Both the position numbers and the translations under genes were made by a program. A stretch of DNA of 64,000 nt, taken from the NCBI RefSeq assembly GCF_947492455.1, contig NZ_CANLNB010000002.1:496001-560000 (forward strand), given 5' to 3'. Below, piece after piece: positions 1-6,760 of this stretch. The stretch's first letter is position 1. Every line of letters starts with the position of its first letter. The stretch comes from an uncultured Aliiroseovarius sp. (GTDB taxonomy: Bacteria; Pseudomonadota; Alphaproteobacteria; Rhodobacterales; Rhodobacteraceae). The notes beneath the pieces were generated by a model. That model ran no database searches. It worked only from the letters and a program-made list of their open reading frames with translations, and had not been told where the DNA came from.

Positions 1-337
1 TCAACTGAAACGTTGTCTTCTCGCCGTCACCCCAACCCAGGATCTGATCGGTGAAGGCAGGATCCGCCGAAGGCAGCCCGCTTCTATAATCCGACCAGTC
101 CTTCCAGCGAAACGCATGCAACTGCCCACGCCGCGCTTCAAAGAAAGCAATCAGCGTCTCGACATCATCAAGCGAGCGCATGCCGATCCCCGCGTCATAT
201 CGGCGGCGCGAATGCTCCCACGGGGTGTTGCGTTCTTCAAACCCATTGGCCAGCGTCACGACTTCAGTGCGCCGTTCAGGCCCACCAACCGAGCCGAAGC
301 TCAGATTGGCCGGGAAACGAATTTCGTGAAAGGACAT
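1..337 (-). CDS. GTA protein orfg12, DUF2460 family (partial, 3' end outside window)
   Basis: Reading the minus strand from ATG at 337 gives MSFHEIRFPANLSFGS and an open frame of 112 codons that leaves the window without a stop. The residues match the N-terminal part of the DUF2460 family, the product of orfg12 in the Rhodobacter capsulatus gene transfer agent, a distal-tail component of the particle. A strong ribosome site (GAGGAGG, 7 bases before the ATG) fixes the start. It follows the tape-measure gene orfg11 after 33 bases, the usual GTA order. The family assignment comes from sequence and position; the missing C-terminal half prevents judging whether the gene is intact. Confidence 0.85.
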   Translation of the reverse strand, partial: MSFHEIRFPANLSFGSVGGPERRTEVVTLANGFEERNTPWEHSRRRYDAGIGMRSLDDVETLIAFFEARRGQLHAFRWKDWSDYRSGLPSADPAFTDQILGWGDGEKTTFQL

Positions 338-370
338 GGCGAACCCTCCTCAGGTCGTAAAATCAGGGGA

Positions 371-1033
371 TCAGCGGTAACGTTGCCCGCGCGCAAGCGC
401 ACGTTGGACATTTGCCGCGATCTGGCTTTGCGACCGGCGGAAGCTTTCCACATCCGGGGTCGAGATATTCATGGTGATGTTGATCGGCACCCCACCGGCC
501 TGGGCACGCACGCCCAGACGGCCATCGGAGCCGCGACTCAGCGGCATGATCGCTTCCGGCCCGGCCTCGCCCATCAGACCCGTCCCACCGCGCATCGGGA
601 AGGTCGTCGCCTGCGTGACAACGCCCCCCTTGGCAAACGGCATCACACGCCCTTGGGTGAACGCGCCCCCATCCGCGAAGGGCAGAAAGGCGTTCGTGAG
701 CGCTCCAACCCCTTGGCCAAGGATGTTGCCAAAGTGGTTGGTGACGGGATTGATCGCGGCGTTGAAGGCCGCATCCGTCATGGATTTCGCAACCATTTTC
801 AACGCATCCGACAGCTTCATGCCGTCAAAGACCAACCCTTCGAACGCACGCCGCAACCCGGACGAGATGCCCGAGGACAGCTTGCTCACATCTGTGCTCA
901 GATCCGAGATCGTCGAATGCATCCCCTTCAGTTCAAAGATGAATCCGGTCGTCATCTGCTGCGCACCGCCAAGTGCGGCCTCCAGCGCGTCGATCTGATC
1001 TTCAAAGCTGTCGATACTGTCCAAACCAGCCAT
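371..1033 (-). CDS. GTA tail tape measure protein (orfg11)
   Basis: 220 residues, close to the size of orfg11 of the R. capsulatus GTA and far shorter than tape measures of long-tailed phages, which fits the short tail of GTA particles. The N-terminal half is helical (about residues 5-75, rich in Ala, Ser and Asp). The middle carries the glycine-rich stretch FADGGAFTQGRVMPFAKGG, typical of the C-terminal part of phage tape-measure proteins, followed by GLMGEAGPEAIMPLSRG, a common end motif. The ATG at 1033 shares its A with the TGA of orfg10.1 (TGATG overlap), implying coupled translation. A GTG one codon upstream is a less likely start. Predicted role is setting tail length and connecting to the baseplate. 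Confidence 0.88.
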   Translation of the reverse strand: MAGLDSIDSFEDQIDALEAALGGAQQMTTGFIFELKGMHSTISDLSTDVSKLSSGISSGLRRAFEGLVFDGMKLSDALKMVAKSMTDAAFNAAINPVTNHFGNILGQGVGALTNAFLPFADGGAFTQGRVMPFAKGGVVTQATTFPMRGGTGLMGEAGPEAIMPLSRGSDGRLGVRAQAGGVPINITMNISTPDVESFRRSQSQIAANVQRALARGQRYR

Positions 1034-1251
1034 CACATGCCCTTTCCAGTGGGGGCACGCGGTTCATCGGGGAACGCGCGTGCAAGCTCTTCCAGCCGGG
1101 ATCGCAAGCAGGTGGAAGGTTGCCCTTCCAGCCCGGCCATCACAGCCAATTCGATGGGGGTCAGCGCCCAGAATTGATCCGGGCGCAGCCCCAGTTTTCC
1201 AAGGCCAAGGCGCATCAGCCCCGGCCAGTCGAACCCGGCAGGCTCAGCCAT
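1033..1251 (-). CDS. GTA tail assembly chaperone (orfg10.1-like)
   Basis: 72 residues, starting MAEPAGFDWPGLMRLGLGKLGL and containing the FWALTPIELAVMAGL helix seen in the small phage tail assembly chaperone (TAC) family. It overlaps the end of orfg10 by 8 bases and the start of orfg11 by TGATG, so all three are probably translated in series. The position between the orfg10 protein and the tape measure is where siphophages keep tail chaperones. It contains the rare pattern of Trp and Pro near the start that marks GTA versions. Short but well placed; function is inferred from family and location. Confidence 0.8.
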   Translation of the reverse strand: MAEPAGFDWPGLMRLGLGKLGLRPDQFWALTPIELAVMAGLEGQPSTCLRSRLEELARAFPDEPRAPTGKGM

Positions 1252-1576
1252 CGGCGGCCTCGTTCGGGGTCAATGCAAAGGCGCGGGTCAAAAGTTGACC
1301 GGCTGCCTTTGCCGCCTCGACCGGGCCACCTTGGATTTCGGCGGCCAGCAGATCCGTTGCCGTGCCTTGCCAGCCCCCACCGCGCAGTCCGGCCACGATC
1401 AGCGCCAGCACATCGCGGCTGGAAAACTGACCATGTTCAAACCGCTCGGCCAAGGACACAATCGAGGCTTCGCCCAGCTGCTCTTCCAGCTCGGCCAACG
1501 CCCCCAATGTCAGTTTCAGCACATGGGATGTGCCATCGATCACCAGCGCCACTTCGCCCGTCCACCGGTTGGTCAT
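1244..1576 (-). CDS. GTA tail protein orfg10 (gene transfer agent family protein)
   Basis: 110 residues beginning MTNRWTGEVALVIDGTSHVLKLTLGALAELEEQLGEASIVSLAERFE. This is the conserved N-terminal signature of the orfg10 family, a small protein next to the major tail protein and probably the upstream half of a tail-chaperone pair with orfg10.1. The frame is open from GTG 1582, but ATG 1576 is preferred because it lies 2 bases after the orfg9 stop. The end overlaps orfg10.1 by 8 bases. Its specific action in tail assembly is inferred from position. Confidence 0.83.
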   Translation of the reverse strand: MTNRWTGEVALVIDGTSHVLKLTLGALAELEEQLGEASIVSLAERFEHGQFSSRDVLALIVAGLRGGGWQGTATDLLAAEIQGGPVEAAKAAGQLLTRAFALTPNEAADG

Positions 1577-1578
1577 GA

Positions 1579-1992
1579 TCACAGCGCCGTAAAGGTCAGT
1601 TCGCCGGCCGAAGCCATCGACAGCTCATATGTCGCCTCGCCGTTATGCGAGCCCGCATATTCGATCGAGGTGATCATGAACGGGCCTTCGACCACACCGA
1701 AATCTGGTACAATGACCTGAAAATTCGGCACTTCATTGTCGAAAAAGATCTGACGTGCCCGTTCATCGGTCGAGGCATCCTTGAACACACCCGAACCCGA
1801 GATCGACGCCGATTTCACACCCGCGCCACCCAGAAGTTCGCGCCAACCGCCCGTGCTTTCCAGGCTGGTCACATCCACGCTTTCCGCGTTGAAGCTCAGG
1901 CGCGTGGCCCGAAGGCCCGCAATAGTCTCGAACACGCCGGTGTCAGTCATGTCGAGCTTGATCAGAAGGTCTTTGCCGTTTTGCGCAGCCAT
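1579..1992 (-). CDS. GTA major tail protein (orfg9, TP901-1 family)
   Basis: 137 residues. The start MAAQNGKDLLIKLDMTDTGVFETIAGLRATRLSFNAESVDVTSLESTGGWRELLGGAG has the hallmark of TP901-1-type major tail proteins: an early beta strand and the VDVTS..S.GWRE motif. The later ITSIEYAGSHNGEATYELSMASAGEL matches the C-terminal strand pair of the tail-tube fold. The protein would polymerise into the tail tube. A good ribosome site (GGAG, spaced 7) precedes the ATG at 1992, and orfg8 ends 23 bases upstream. Full length for the family, with no frameshift visible. Confidence 0.9.
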   Translation of the reverse strand: MAAQNGKDLLIKLDMTDTGVFETIAGLRATRLSFNAESVDVTSLESTGGWRELLGGAGVKSASISGSGVFKDASTDERARQIFFDNEVPNFQVIVPDFGVVEGPFMITSIEYAGSHNGEATYELSMASAGELTFTAL

Positions 1993-2015
1993 AGGATCAC
2001 TCCGTTTTGAAATGT

Positions 2016-2426
2016 TTAGTTGTCTTCGACACGTGCGCGGAAGATCAGGTCGATGCGGCGTACATCCGCGTCTTCAACCCGCCGCGCCCGCGCACGATGA
2101 AAGTTCAGATACACAAGCCGGCCACGTGCAAGGATCAGGCTGGCATCCACCAGCGTGTCGCTGACCGCCGCGGCGACCTCTTTGGCGGCCTGAAAGCCCG
2201 CAGCATCCGTGACCACGCTGATCGTGACCTCGTGCAGCGCGCCCTGCCCGGTCATGTCTGACCGTTCGCGCACGTCTTCAGGCCCAAGGCTGACATATGT
2301 GCCGGTGATGATGCCCGCAGGCACCGCGTCATAGATCGCACCGGGCACCAAACTGGACAGCGTGCTGTCCGCCGCGAGGCGCTGGTAAATGGCCTGTTGC
2401 AAAGCCGCAGAAACGCCATAGCTCAT
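2016..2426 (-). CDS. GTA head-tail/tail completion protein orfg8 (DUF3168)
   Basis: 136 residues. MSYGVSAALQQAIYQRLAADSTLSSLVPGAIYDAVPAG is the typical start of the DUF3168 family, with the conserved IYDAVP. The segment TYVSLGPEDVRERSDMTGQGALHEVTISVVTDAAGFQAAKEVAAAV continues the fold, which is tail-terminator like. It would cap the tail tube and join it to the head. The ATG at 2426 overlaps the TGA of orfg7 (ATGA), showing translational coupling. Full family length; the family is clear, the mechanistic role is inferred from phage homologues. Confidence 0.88.
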   Translation of the reverse strand: MSYGVSAALQQAIYQRLAADSTLSSLVPGAIYDAVPAGIITGTYVSLGPEDVRERSDMTGQGALHEVTISVVTDAAGFQAAKEVAAAVSDTLVDASLILARGRLVYLNFHRARARRVEDADVRRIDLIFRARVEDN

Positions 2427-2761
2427 GCCGAGACCTCCTCTTGTGCAAAGCAGGTCAGGTAATGCGCGCCCGCGTCGGCCTCGGTCACCGCAAGGATGCG
2501 GAAAATCCGCGAGCCATCGCGAAAGCGCTGATCCGGCTTTGGGCGCGACGGTGCACCGTCCGGGGCCGCGCGCACCGTGATGCGAAAGGCAATCGACGAC
2601 ACGGTGGCCATGCCCGCGGCACGTTCACGCCCCGAGCCGGGCTTGACCTCGGCCCAGAGGGTGCCAAGCGCCTGCCAGCTTTGGGAGAAGCCCCCCGCGC
2701 CATCAGGCGCACGCACGGGCTCTTCCAGCGACAGCTTGCGGTTCAGGACAGGGCGTTTCAT
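2423..2761 (-). CDS. GTA head closure / head-tail adaptor protein orfg7
   Basis: 112 residues. MKRPVLNRKLSLEEPVRAPDGAGGFSQSWQALGTLWAEVKPGSGRE is the characteristic start of the SPP1 gp16-like head-closure family (L.LE.P....D..GG....W...GT.WA.V.P..G.E). The C-terminal FRDGSRIFRILAVTEADAGAHYLTCFAQEE completes the small beta barrel. It would sit beneath the portal/connector ring and receive the tail. It overlaps orfg6 upstream and orfg8 downstream, both by ATGA. Intact and of normal length. Confidence 0.88.
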   Translation of the reverse strand: MKRPVLNRKLSLEEPVRAPDGAGGFSQSWQALGTLWAEVKPGSGRERAAGMATVSSIAFRITVRAAPDGAPSRPKPDQRFRDGSRIFRILAVTEADAGAHYLTCFAQEEVSA

Positions 2762-3363
2762 ACTGCCCCTCCACCACCAAAAAGGCGCACAGTACGATAG
2801 CGCTGCAAGAGCATGGCAATCGCCGCAGGCAGTTCACCCTGCCCGGTCATGGCGCCATCCGCACGGTTCTCATAGTAACTCGCGGCCAGCAGCATGACGG
2901 CGTGCGCCAGATCAGCAGGAAGATCGCCCCAGGTGGCTCCAAAACCAGCCTCAAAGCCAATCACGGCCTGACCACCCACGGGAATGGCGGGCAAACACAG
3001 CCCGGTCGACACAAGGCGGGGGCGGTGCATATCCGGCTCCAACCCATAGCGGGTGGGGGCGATCACCTCGGTCCCGCCCAGACGGTCATGGATCTCAAGG
3101 CTCAGAACCTGCGTGACGGGTGCCACCGGCAGGGCTTGCGACGCCAGATCGCGCCAAGCGGTCAGGGTCCAGGTAAATTCGCGCGACAGAAGGATCTTGC
3201 CGGTGCGGGCCTCGATCGCGGCCATTGCGGCCCGAAGGTAGGTTTCCAGCACCTGATCCTGCACCCCATCATCGGCAAACCCGGTCCCCAGCCGCAGGTG
3301 GTCCTTGAATTGGGCGACCGGAAGGGCCGTACCCGGCACTGTGGTCTGCTCGACTAACATCAT
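2758..3363 (-). CDS. GTA head-tail connector protein orfg6
   Basis: 201 residues, a gp6/phiE125-gp8-type head-tail connector. MMLVEQTTVPGTALPVAQFKDHLRLGTGFADDGVQDQVLETYLRAAMAAIEARTGKILLSREF carries the DHLRL..... D..L...L.AA...IE..TG signature. The helical C-terminus contains HAVMLLAASYYENRADG. The ATG 3363 has a ribosome site GGAGATGATCC; a second ATG follows at once. It is the first gene after a 164-base untranslated spacer behind the capsid gene and begins a tightly overlapping tail block. The protein should form the adaptor ring under the portal. Confidence 0.88.
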   Translation of the reverse strand: MMLVEQTTVPGTALPVAQFKDHLRLGTGFADDGVQDQVLETYLRAAMAAIEARTGKILLSREFTWTLTAWRDLASQALPVAPVTQVLSLEIHDRLGGTEVIAPTRYGLEPDMHRPRLVSTGLCLPAIPVGGQAVIGFEAGFGATWGDLPADLAHAVMLLAASYYENRADGAMTGQGELPAAIAMLLQRYRTVRLFGGGGAV

Positions 3364-3418
3364 GGATCATCTCCGAAATTCGGGCCCCTCACGTCATGTG
3401 GGAAAGGGTGGGCGCGCA

Positions 3419-3439
3419 CCGTCCGTATTGCTCGGACGG
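3419..3439 (-). other. Hairpin in the capsid-orfg6 spacer
   Basis: Perfect inverted repeat CCGTCCG, 7-base loop, CGGACGG. No T-run follows on either strand, so it is not a standard intrinsic terminator. It lies in the only long gap (3364-3527) inside the head-tail half of the GTA cluster. Confidence 0.6.
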
Positions 3440-3485
3440 AGGGGGAGCAGCTAGACAACACGGGAGTGGTCGGCGCGCGCCCTGC

Positions 3486-3513
3486 CCCGTGATGGCCCGA
3501 AGGTCACCACGGG
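3486..3513 (-). other. UUCG-loop hairpin just downstream of the capsid gene
   Basis: On the minus strand the arms CCCGTGGTGACC and GGCCATCACGGG pair around a TTCG tetraloop (12 positions, one mismatch and one wobble). It starts 15 bases past the capsid stop codon. No T-run follows, so RNA stabilisation or processing of the capsid message fits better than termination. The role is inference. Confidence 0.6.
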
Positions 3514-3527
3514 ATCAGGTCCGGTCC

Positions 3528-4745
3528 TTACGAGACCGAGAACTTCAGCAGTTTGATCGCAGCAAAGTCGCTGACGTCACCGCCTACGCGCTTGGTGGCA
3601 TAGAACAAGACATGCGGCTTGGCCGAGAACGGATCACGCAGGATGCGCGTGTCGGGACGTTCCGCGATAGTGTAACCGGCAGCGAAATCACCAAAGGCGA
3701 TCGACATGCTGTCAGCACCGATATCGGGCATGTCTTCGACGATCAGAACGGGATAGCCGATCAGACGGGCCGGTTCGCCAGCCACGGTCGCATCCGACCA
3801 CAGGAAGCGGCCATCGGCGTCCTTCAGCTTGCGCACAGCACCCACAGTTTTCGAGTTCATCACGAAGACCGCATTGGCACGATAGTCCGCACCCAGCGCA
3901 TAGATCAGGTCGAAAATCGCATCGCCCGGGTTGGCAGCGTCAAAACCGCCGGCCTCGCCGGTGGCAACATAACCCAGATTGCCCCAGGTCCAGCTGCCAT
4001 TGTCCACAGCGGTGTGGTTCAGAATGCCCACTGGCTTCTCAACGCCGTCACCGTTAATGAACGCACCGCTTTCCGCACGCGAGAACTTGTCGGCGATGCG
4101 GCCAGCCAGCCAACCTTCGATGTCAAAGGCGCTGTCATCCAGCAGGCGCTGCGAAACCTTCGGCAGGGCCGACAGCTCGTGAAGCGGGATCGAGATGCGG
4201 TCGATCTGCGGGGTGCCGGTTTCAGCGGCCGAACCAGTTTCCGACGCCCAACCGGTGACCAGATCACCCTGGTCGATCAGCACGTCATAGGCAGTGCCTT
4301 CCACGTTCACCACATTGGCAACCGAACGCAGCGAAGCGGCGTTGTTCAGCACGCCCTTGATGGTGTCAGCGGTCACCGGGTCAACCAGATAGCCGCCGTC
4401 AGCCGCCACGGCCGAGGACATGGCCTTGCCTTCCAGATCGATGCCACGCAGCGCGTCATCGTCGCCCGAACGGACATAGGCCTCGAAAGCTTTCTGATGC
4501 GGGGCTTCCAGATCGGCAGCCGCGGCAAGATGCGGGCGTCCCGCGATGGTGTTAGATTTGCGATCCAGCATGGTCAGTCGCTCTTCCTGTTGTTGAATTT
4601 TGGTGGAAATGTCTTCGTGAAACTGATTGATATCGCTCACGAAACCAGCCAGCGCGGTCTTCACCTCGGCAGCCGGAGTGGGGCCCGAAACCTGGCCAGC
4701 AGGCGCAGCCGACTGGCCCAGAGCCTTCGTCTCTTTGTTGCTCAT
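3528..4745 (-). CDS. GTA major capsid protein (orfg5, HK97 fold)
   Basis: 405 residues. The N-terminal about 110 residues are a helical delta-domain/scaffold region (DINQFHEDISTKIQQQEERLTMLDRKS is coiled-coil like), followed by the HK97-fold body. Family motifs include GGYLVDPVTADTIKGVLNNAASLRSVANVV, WASETG and NGDGVEKPVGILNH, then YRANAVFVMNSKT, LIGYPVLIVEDMP and IAFGDFAAGYTIAERP near the end. The preceding gene is the prohead protease, which in GTAs and HK97-like phages removes the N-terminal part. The gene is followed by a structured spacer with two hairpins, unlike the overlapping genes after it. Length matches GTA capsids. Confidence 0.95.
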   Translation of the reverse strand: MSNKETKALGQSAAPAGQVSGPTPAAEVKTALAGFVSDINQFHEDISTKIQQQEERLTMLDRKSNTIAGRPHLAAAADLEAPHQKAFEAYVRSGDDDALRGIDLEGKAMSSAVAADGGYLVDPVTADTIKGVLNNAASLRSVANVVNVEGTAYDVLIDQGDLVTGWASETGSAAETGTPQIDRISIPLHELSALPKVSQRLLDDSAFDIEGWLAGRIADKFSRAESGAFINGDGVEKPVGILNHTAVDNGSWTWGNLGYVATGEAGGFDAANPGDAIFDLIYALGADYRANAVFVMNSKTVGAVRKLKDADGRFLWSDATVAGEPARLIGYPVLIVEDMPDIGADSMSIAFGDFAAGYTIAERPDTRILRDPFSAKPHVLFYATKRVGGDVSDFAAIKLLKFSVS

Positions 4746-4779
4746 CTTTGGGTCCTTTTCAGGGGTTCAGATCGCTGGC

Positions 4780-5352
4780 TCAGGCGTTGCGGGCCAGCAT
4801 CAGGCGCGCGTCCTCAAGGGTTGCGGCCAGTTCACGCAAAGTGGTGTTATCGGCATCAAGCGCATCGCCCTTAGCCCCCACCCGCGCTGTCGGAAGCATC
4901 GGGAAGGTCACAAGCGACACCTCCCACAGCTCCAATTCCGTCAGGCGACGTCCGCCCGTTTGGGTCTTCGTCGATTTCTTAGTGCGATAGCCGATGGACA
5001 GCCCATCAATTGCGCCCGCCTCGATCAGCGCGGCGGCTTCGCGGCCTTTCTCGACATCGCTCAGGATACGGCCTTTCACGTAAAGCCCCTTGGCATCCTC
5101 GCGCACCTCGTCCCAGATCCCGATAGGCTGAGCCGGGTCGTGCTGCCACAGCATCTTCACGCCGCGCCCCTTGGCCTTCAGCTCGTCCAGCGATTTGGCA
5201 TAGGCCCCTTGGGCCACGACATCGCCACCATTGTCGACCTGGTCGAAGAAGCTGGCATAGCCATCAATCTGAATGCCGTCTGCGGTCTGGACCGTCTCGC
5301 CCAGCTTGACGAACTTGTGCTCAAGCCCGAAATCGGTGTGGTAATCACTCAT
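4780..5352 (-). CDS. GTA HK97-family prohead protease (orfg4)
   Basis: 190 residues, a serine protease of the herpesvirus-assemblin-like prohead protease family. Visible catalytic residues are His71 in MLWQHDPAQPIG and Ser119 in IDGLSIGY; the E.WEVSLVTFPMLPTA motif that ends the family core is present. It should mature the capsid protein encoded immediately downstream (35-base gap). The frame is open from GTG 5361, but ATG 5352 has the better spaced ribosome site (AAAGGG, 8 bases). The portal stop is 18 bases upstream, so there is no room for the small gene orfg3.5 described between portal and protease in R. capsulatus. Confidence 0.92.
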   Translation of the reverse strand: MSDYHTDFGLEHKFVKLGETVQTADGIQIDGYASFFDQVDNGGDVVAQGAYAKSLDELKAKGRGVKMLWQHDPAQPIGIWDEVREDAKGLYVKGRILSDVEKGREAAALIEAGAIDGLSIGYRTKKSTKTQTGGRRLTELELWEVSLVTFPMLPTARVGAKGDALDADNTTLRELAATLEDARLMLARNA

Positions 5353-5370
5353 GGAATGCACCCTTTCTAG

Positions 5371-6558
5371 TTAGTCTTGAGCCAGCGGCGGCAGGCCCAG
5401 CAGGCTGCGCTTCTCGGATTCAGTCAGGAAGTCAGCCTCGGCCACACGTTTCCACTGCTGGTCACGTTCAGCCGCCAACGCGGGCACCTGATCCAGATCC
5501 GGCTTCAGCTTCACCGCCTCGCCAGTGAACCCCGCCAACCAATGGCCGACACTGGCTGCGACACGGGACACCAGAGGCACCACAGTCAGGCGATAGAAGG
5601 CGCGGCTGGCTTCTTGATAATTTGCGTATGTCGCGTCGCCCGGAATGCCGATCAGCATCGGCGGCACCCCGAAGGCCTGTGCGATCTCGCGTGCTGCGGC
5701 TTCCTTGGTCTTCTGGAATTCCATATCCGAGGGGCTGAACCCCATCGGCTTCCAATCCAGCCCACCTTCCAGCAGCATCGGACGCCCGGCATTGCGCGCG
5801 CCGACATGATAGCTTTCCATCTCGGACAGCAGGCGATCATATTGATCCGCACTCAGCTGTGCCTGCCCTTCACCCCCCTTGTAGACAATCGCGCCCGAGG
5901 GTCGCGCCGCATTGTCCAGAAGCGCCTTGGACCAGCGGCTTGCCGCGTTGTGCACGTCGATCGCCGTGGCCGCTGCCTGAAGCGGAGACAGCCCGTAATG
6001 ATCATCCTGCGGATGGAAGGCTTTCACATGGCAGATCGGCGAGGAGCCTTCGGACACATGGAAGCGGTGTTTGCGCGATCCGACCGTATAGTCATACGCC
6101 ACCGGCCAACCATCCGCGCCGGGCACCAGCGCCATTCGGTCCGAGCGCAGCACATGCAGCTCGCGCGGTTGGCCCTCGCCGTCCAGAACCGCCTCAAGGT
6201 AGCCGTTCCCGGTCAGCAACATCTGACCAAAAAATGCTTCGAACAGCTCGGCCCGGCCCTGCGCCGCGTTGGGACGTGCAAGCAGGTCCAAAAGCGGGTG
6301 AATGTCATAGCGCTGCTGGTCGTCCTGTAGCACCAAAGGTAGGGCGCTGGCAGCTTCCGCGATCAGCTTGACCGAGCGAAAGCCGACCGGATTGGCCGAA
6401 AAGCCAGAGCGCGTCAGGCTGACCGTGTCACGCGGGCTCCAGGCCACACGGCCCGCATTCCCGTAGGCGATCACCGGCCCGGTGGCCGATGCCTTTGCCT
6501 CATGCGGCATCTCGGCCTTTGCGTCATCCGCGCCTCGCTTCAGAAAATCAAATACCAT
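5371..6558 (-). CDS. GTA portal protein (orfg3, HK97 family)
   Basis: 395 residues from ATG 6558, chosen because AAGGAG lies 9 bases upstream and because MVFDFLKRG is the usual N-terminus; the open frame extends to 6645 without similarity. Family motifs: SFSANPVG-like SGFSANPVGFRSVKLIAEAASALPL, HPLLDLLARPN, FEAFFGQMLLTGNGYLE, the clip/stem region LDNAARPSGAI, and AREIAQAFGVPPMLIGIPGDATYANYQEASRAFYRLTVVPL. These are diagnostic of HK97-type portals, the dodecamer through which DNA is packaged and ejected. It follows a 195-base structured spacer after the terminase gene. Confidence 0.94.
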   Translation of the reverse strand: MVFDFLKRGADDAKAEMPHEAKASATGPVIAYGNAGRVAWSPRDTVSLTRSGFSANPVGFRSVKLIAEAASALPLVLQDDQQRYDIHPLLDLLARPNAAQGRAELFEAFFGQMLLTGNGYLEAVLDGEGQPRELHVLRSDRMALVPGADGWPVAYDYTVGSRKHRFHVSEGSSPICHVKAFHPQDDHYGLSPLQAAATAIDVHNAASRWSKALLDNAARPSGAIVYKGGEGQAQLSADQYDRLLSEMESYHVGARNAGRPMLLEGGLDWKPMGFSPSDMEFQKTKEAAAREIAQAFGVPPMLIGIPGDATYANYQEASRAFYRLTVVPLVSRVAASVGHWLAGFTGEAVKLKPDLDQVPALAAERDQQWKRVAEADFLTESEKRSLLGLPPLAQD

Positions 6559-6673
6559 GCGCCTTGGCTCCTTGGTTTCGGTTTCCGGCCCCCCGGCGTT
6601 TCCCGGGCAAACCTGTCCTGTCCGGGCAAAACGCGGTCGCGCCACCCAGCGGATATTTTGTCATTTCGTGATC

Positions 6674-6712
6674 AGGCGGGGCTTCAGACCCATCGGGCTA
6701 TTCGCCCCGCCT
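6674..6712 (-). repeat. Large hairpin between terminase and portal genes
   Basis: Perfect 9-base arms AGGCGGGGC and GCCCCGCCT flank a 21-base loop that itself holds CCC-GAT-GGG, so an extended stem can form. It occupies the otherwise non-coding 195-base gap 6559-6753. No T-run follows, so it looks like an RNA processing or stability element, not a terminator. Confidence 0.55.
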
Positions 6713-6738
6713 TTCGATGTTTGGCACTTTGCCAGTGA

Positions 6739-6760
6739 GGGTTAAAAAACTCTTTAACCC
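6739..6760 (-). repeat. Inverted repeat overlapping the terminase stop codon
   Basis: GGGTTAAA, 6-base spacer, TTTAACCC: perfect 8-base arms. The terminase TAA (6754-6756) lies in one arm. The TTAA pair is spaced by 8 bases, one more than the CtrA consensus TTAA-N7-TTAA, so it may be either an mRNA hairpin or a degenerate CtrA-like site. Confidence 0.5.

Noticed and set aside
3396-4874. 492-codon plus-strand open frame opposite the capsid gene
   Set aside because: It mirrors the capsid gene on the other strand; the GC-rich codon bias of the real gene keeps the antisense frame open. No family motif and no ribosome site.
6548-6664. 38-codon minus-strand frame between terminase and portal
   Set aside because: Weak ribosome site, overlaps the portal start, basic low-complexity sequence; the spacer is better explained by its hairpins.
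6742-6756. CtrA binding site (TTAA-N7-TTAA)
   Set aside because: The spacing is 8, not 7, and it lies at a stop codon inside an inverted repeat; kept only as a possibility in the findings.
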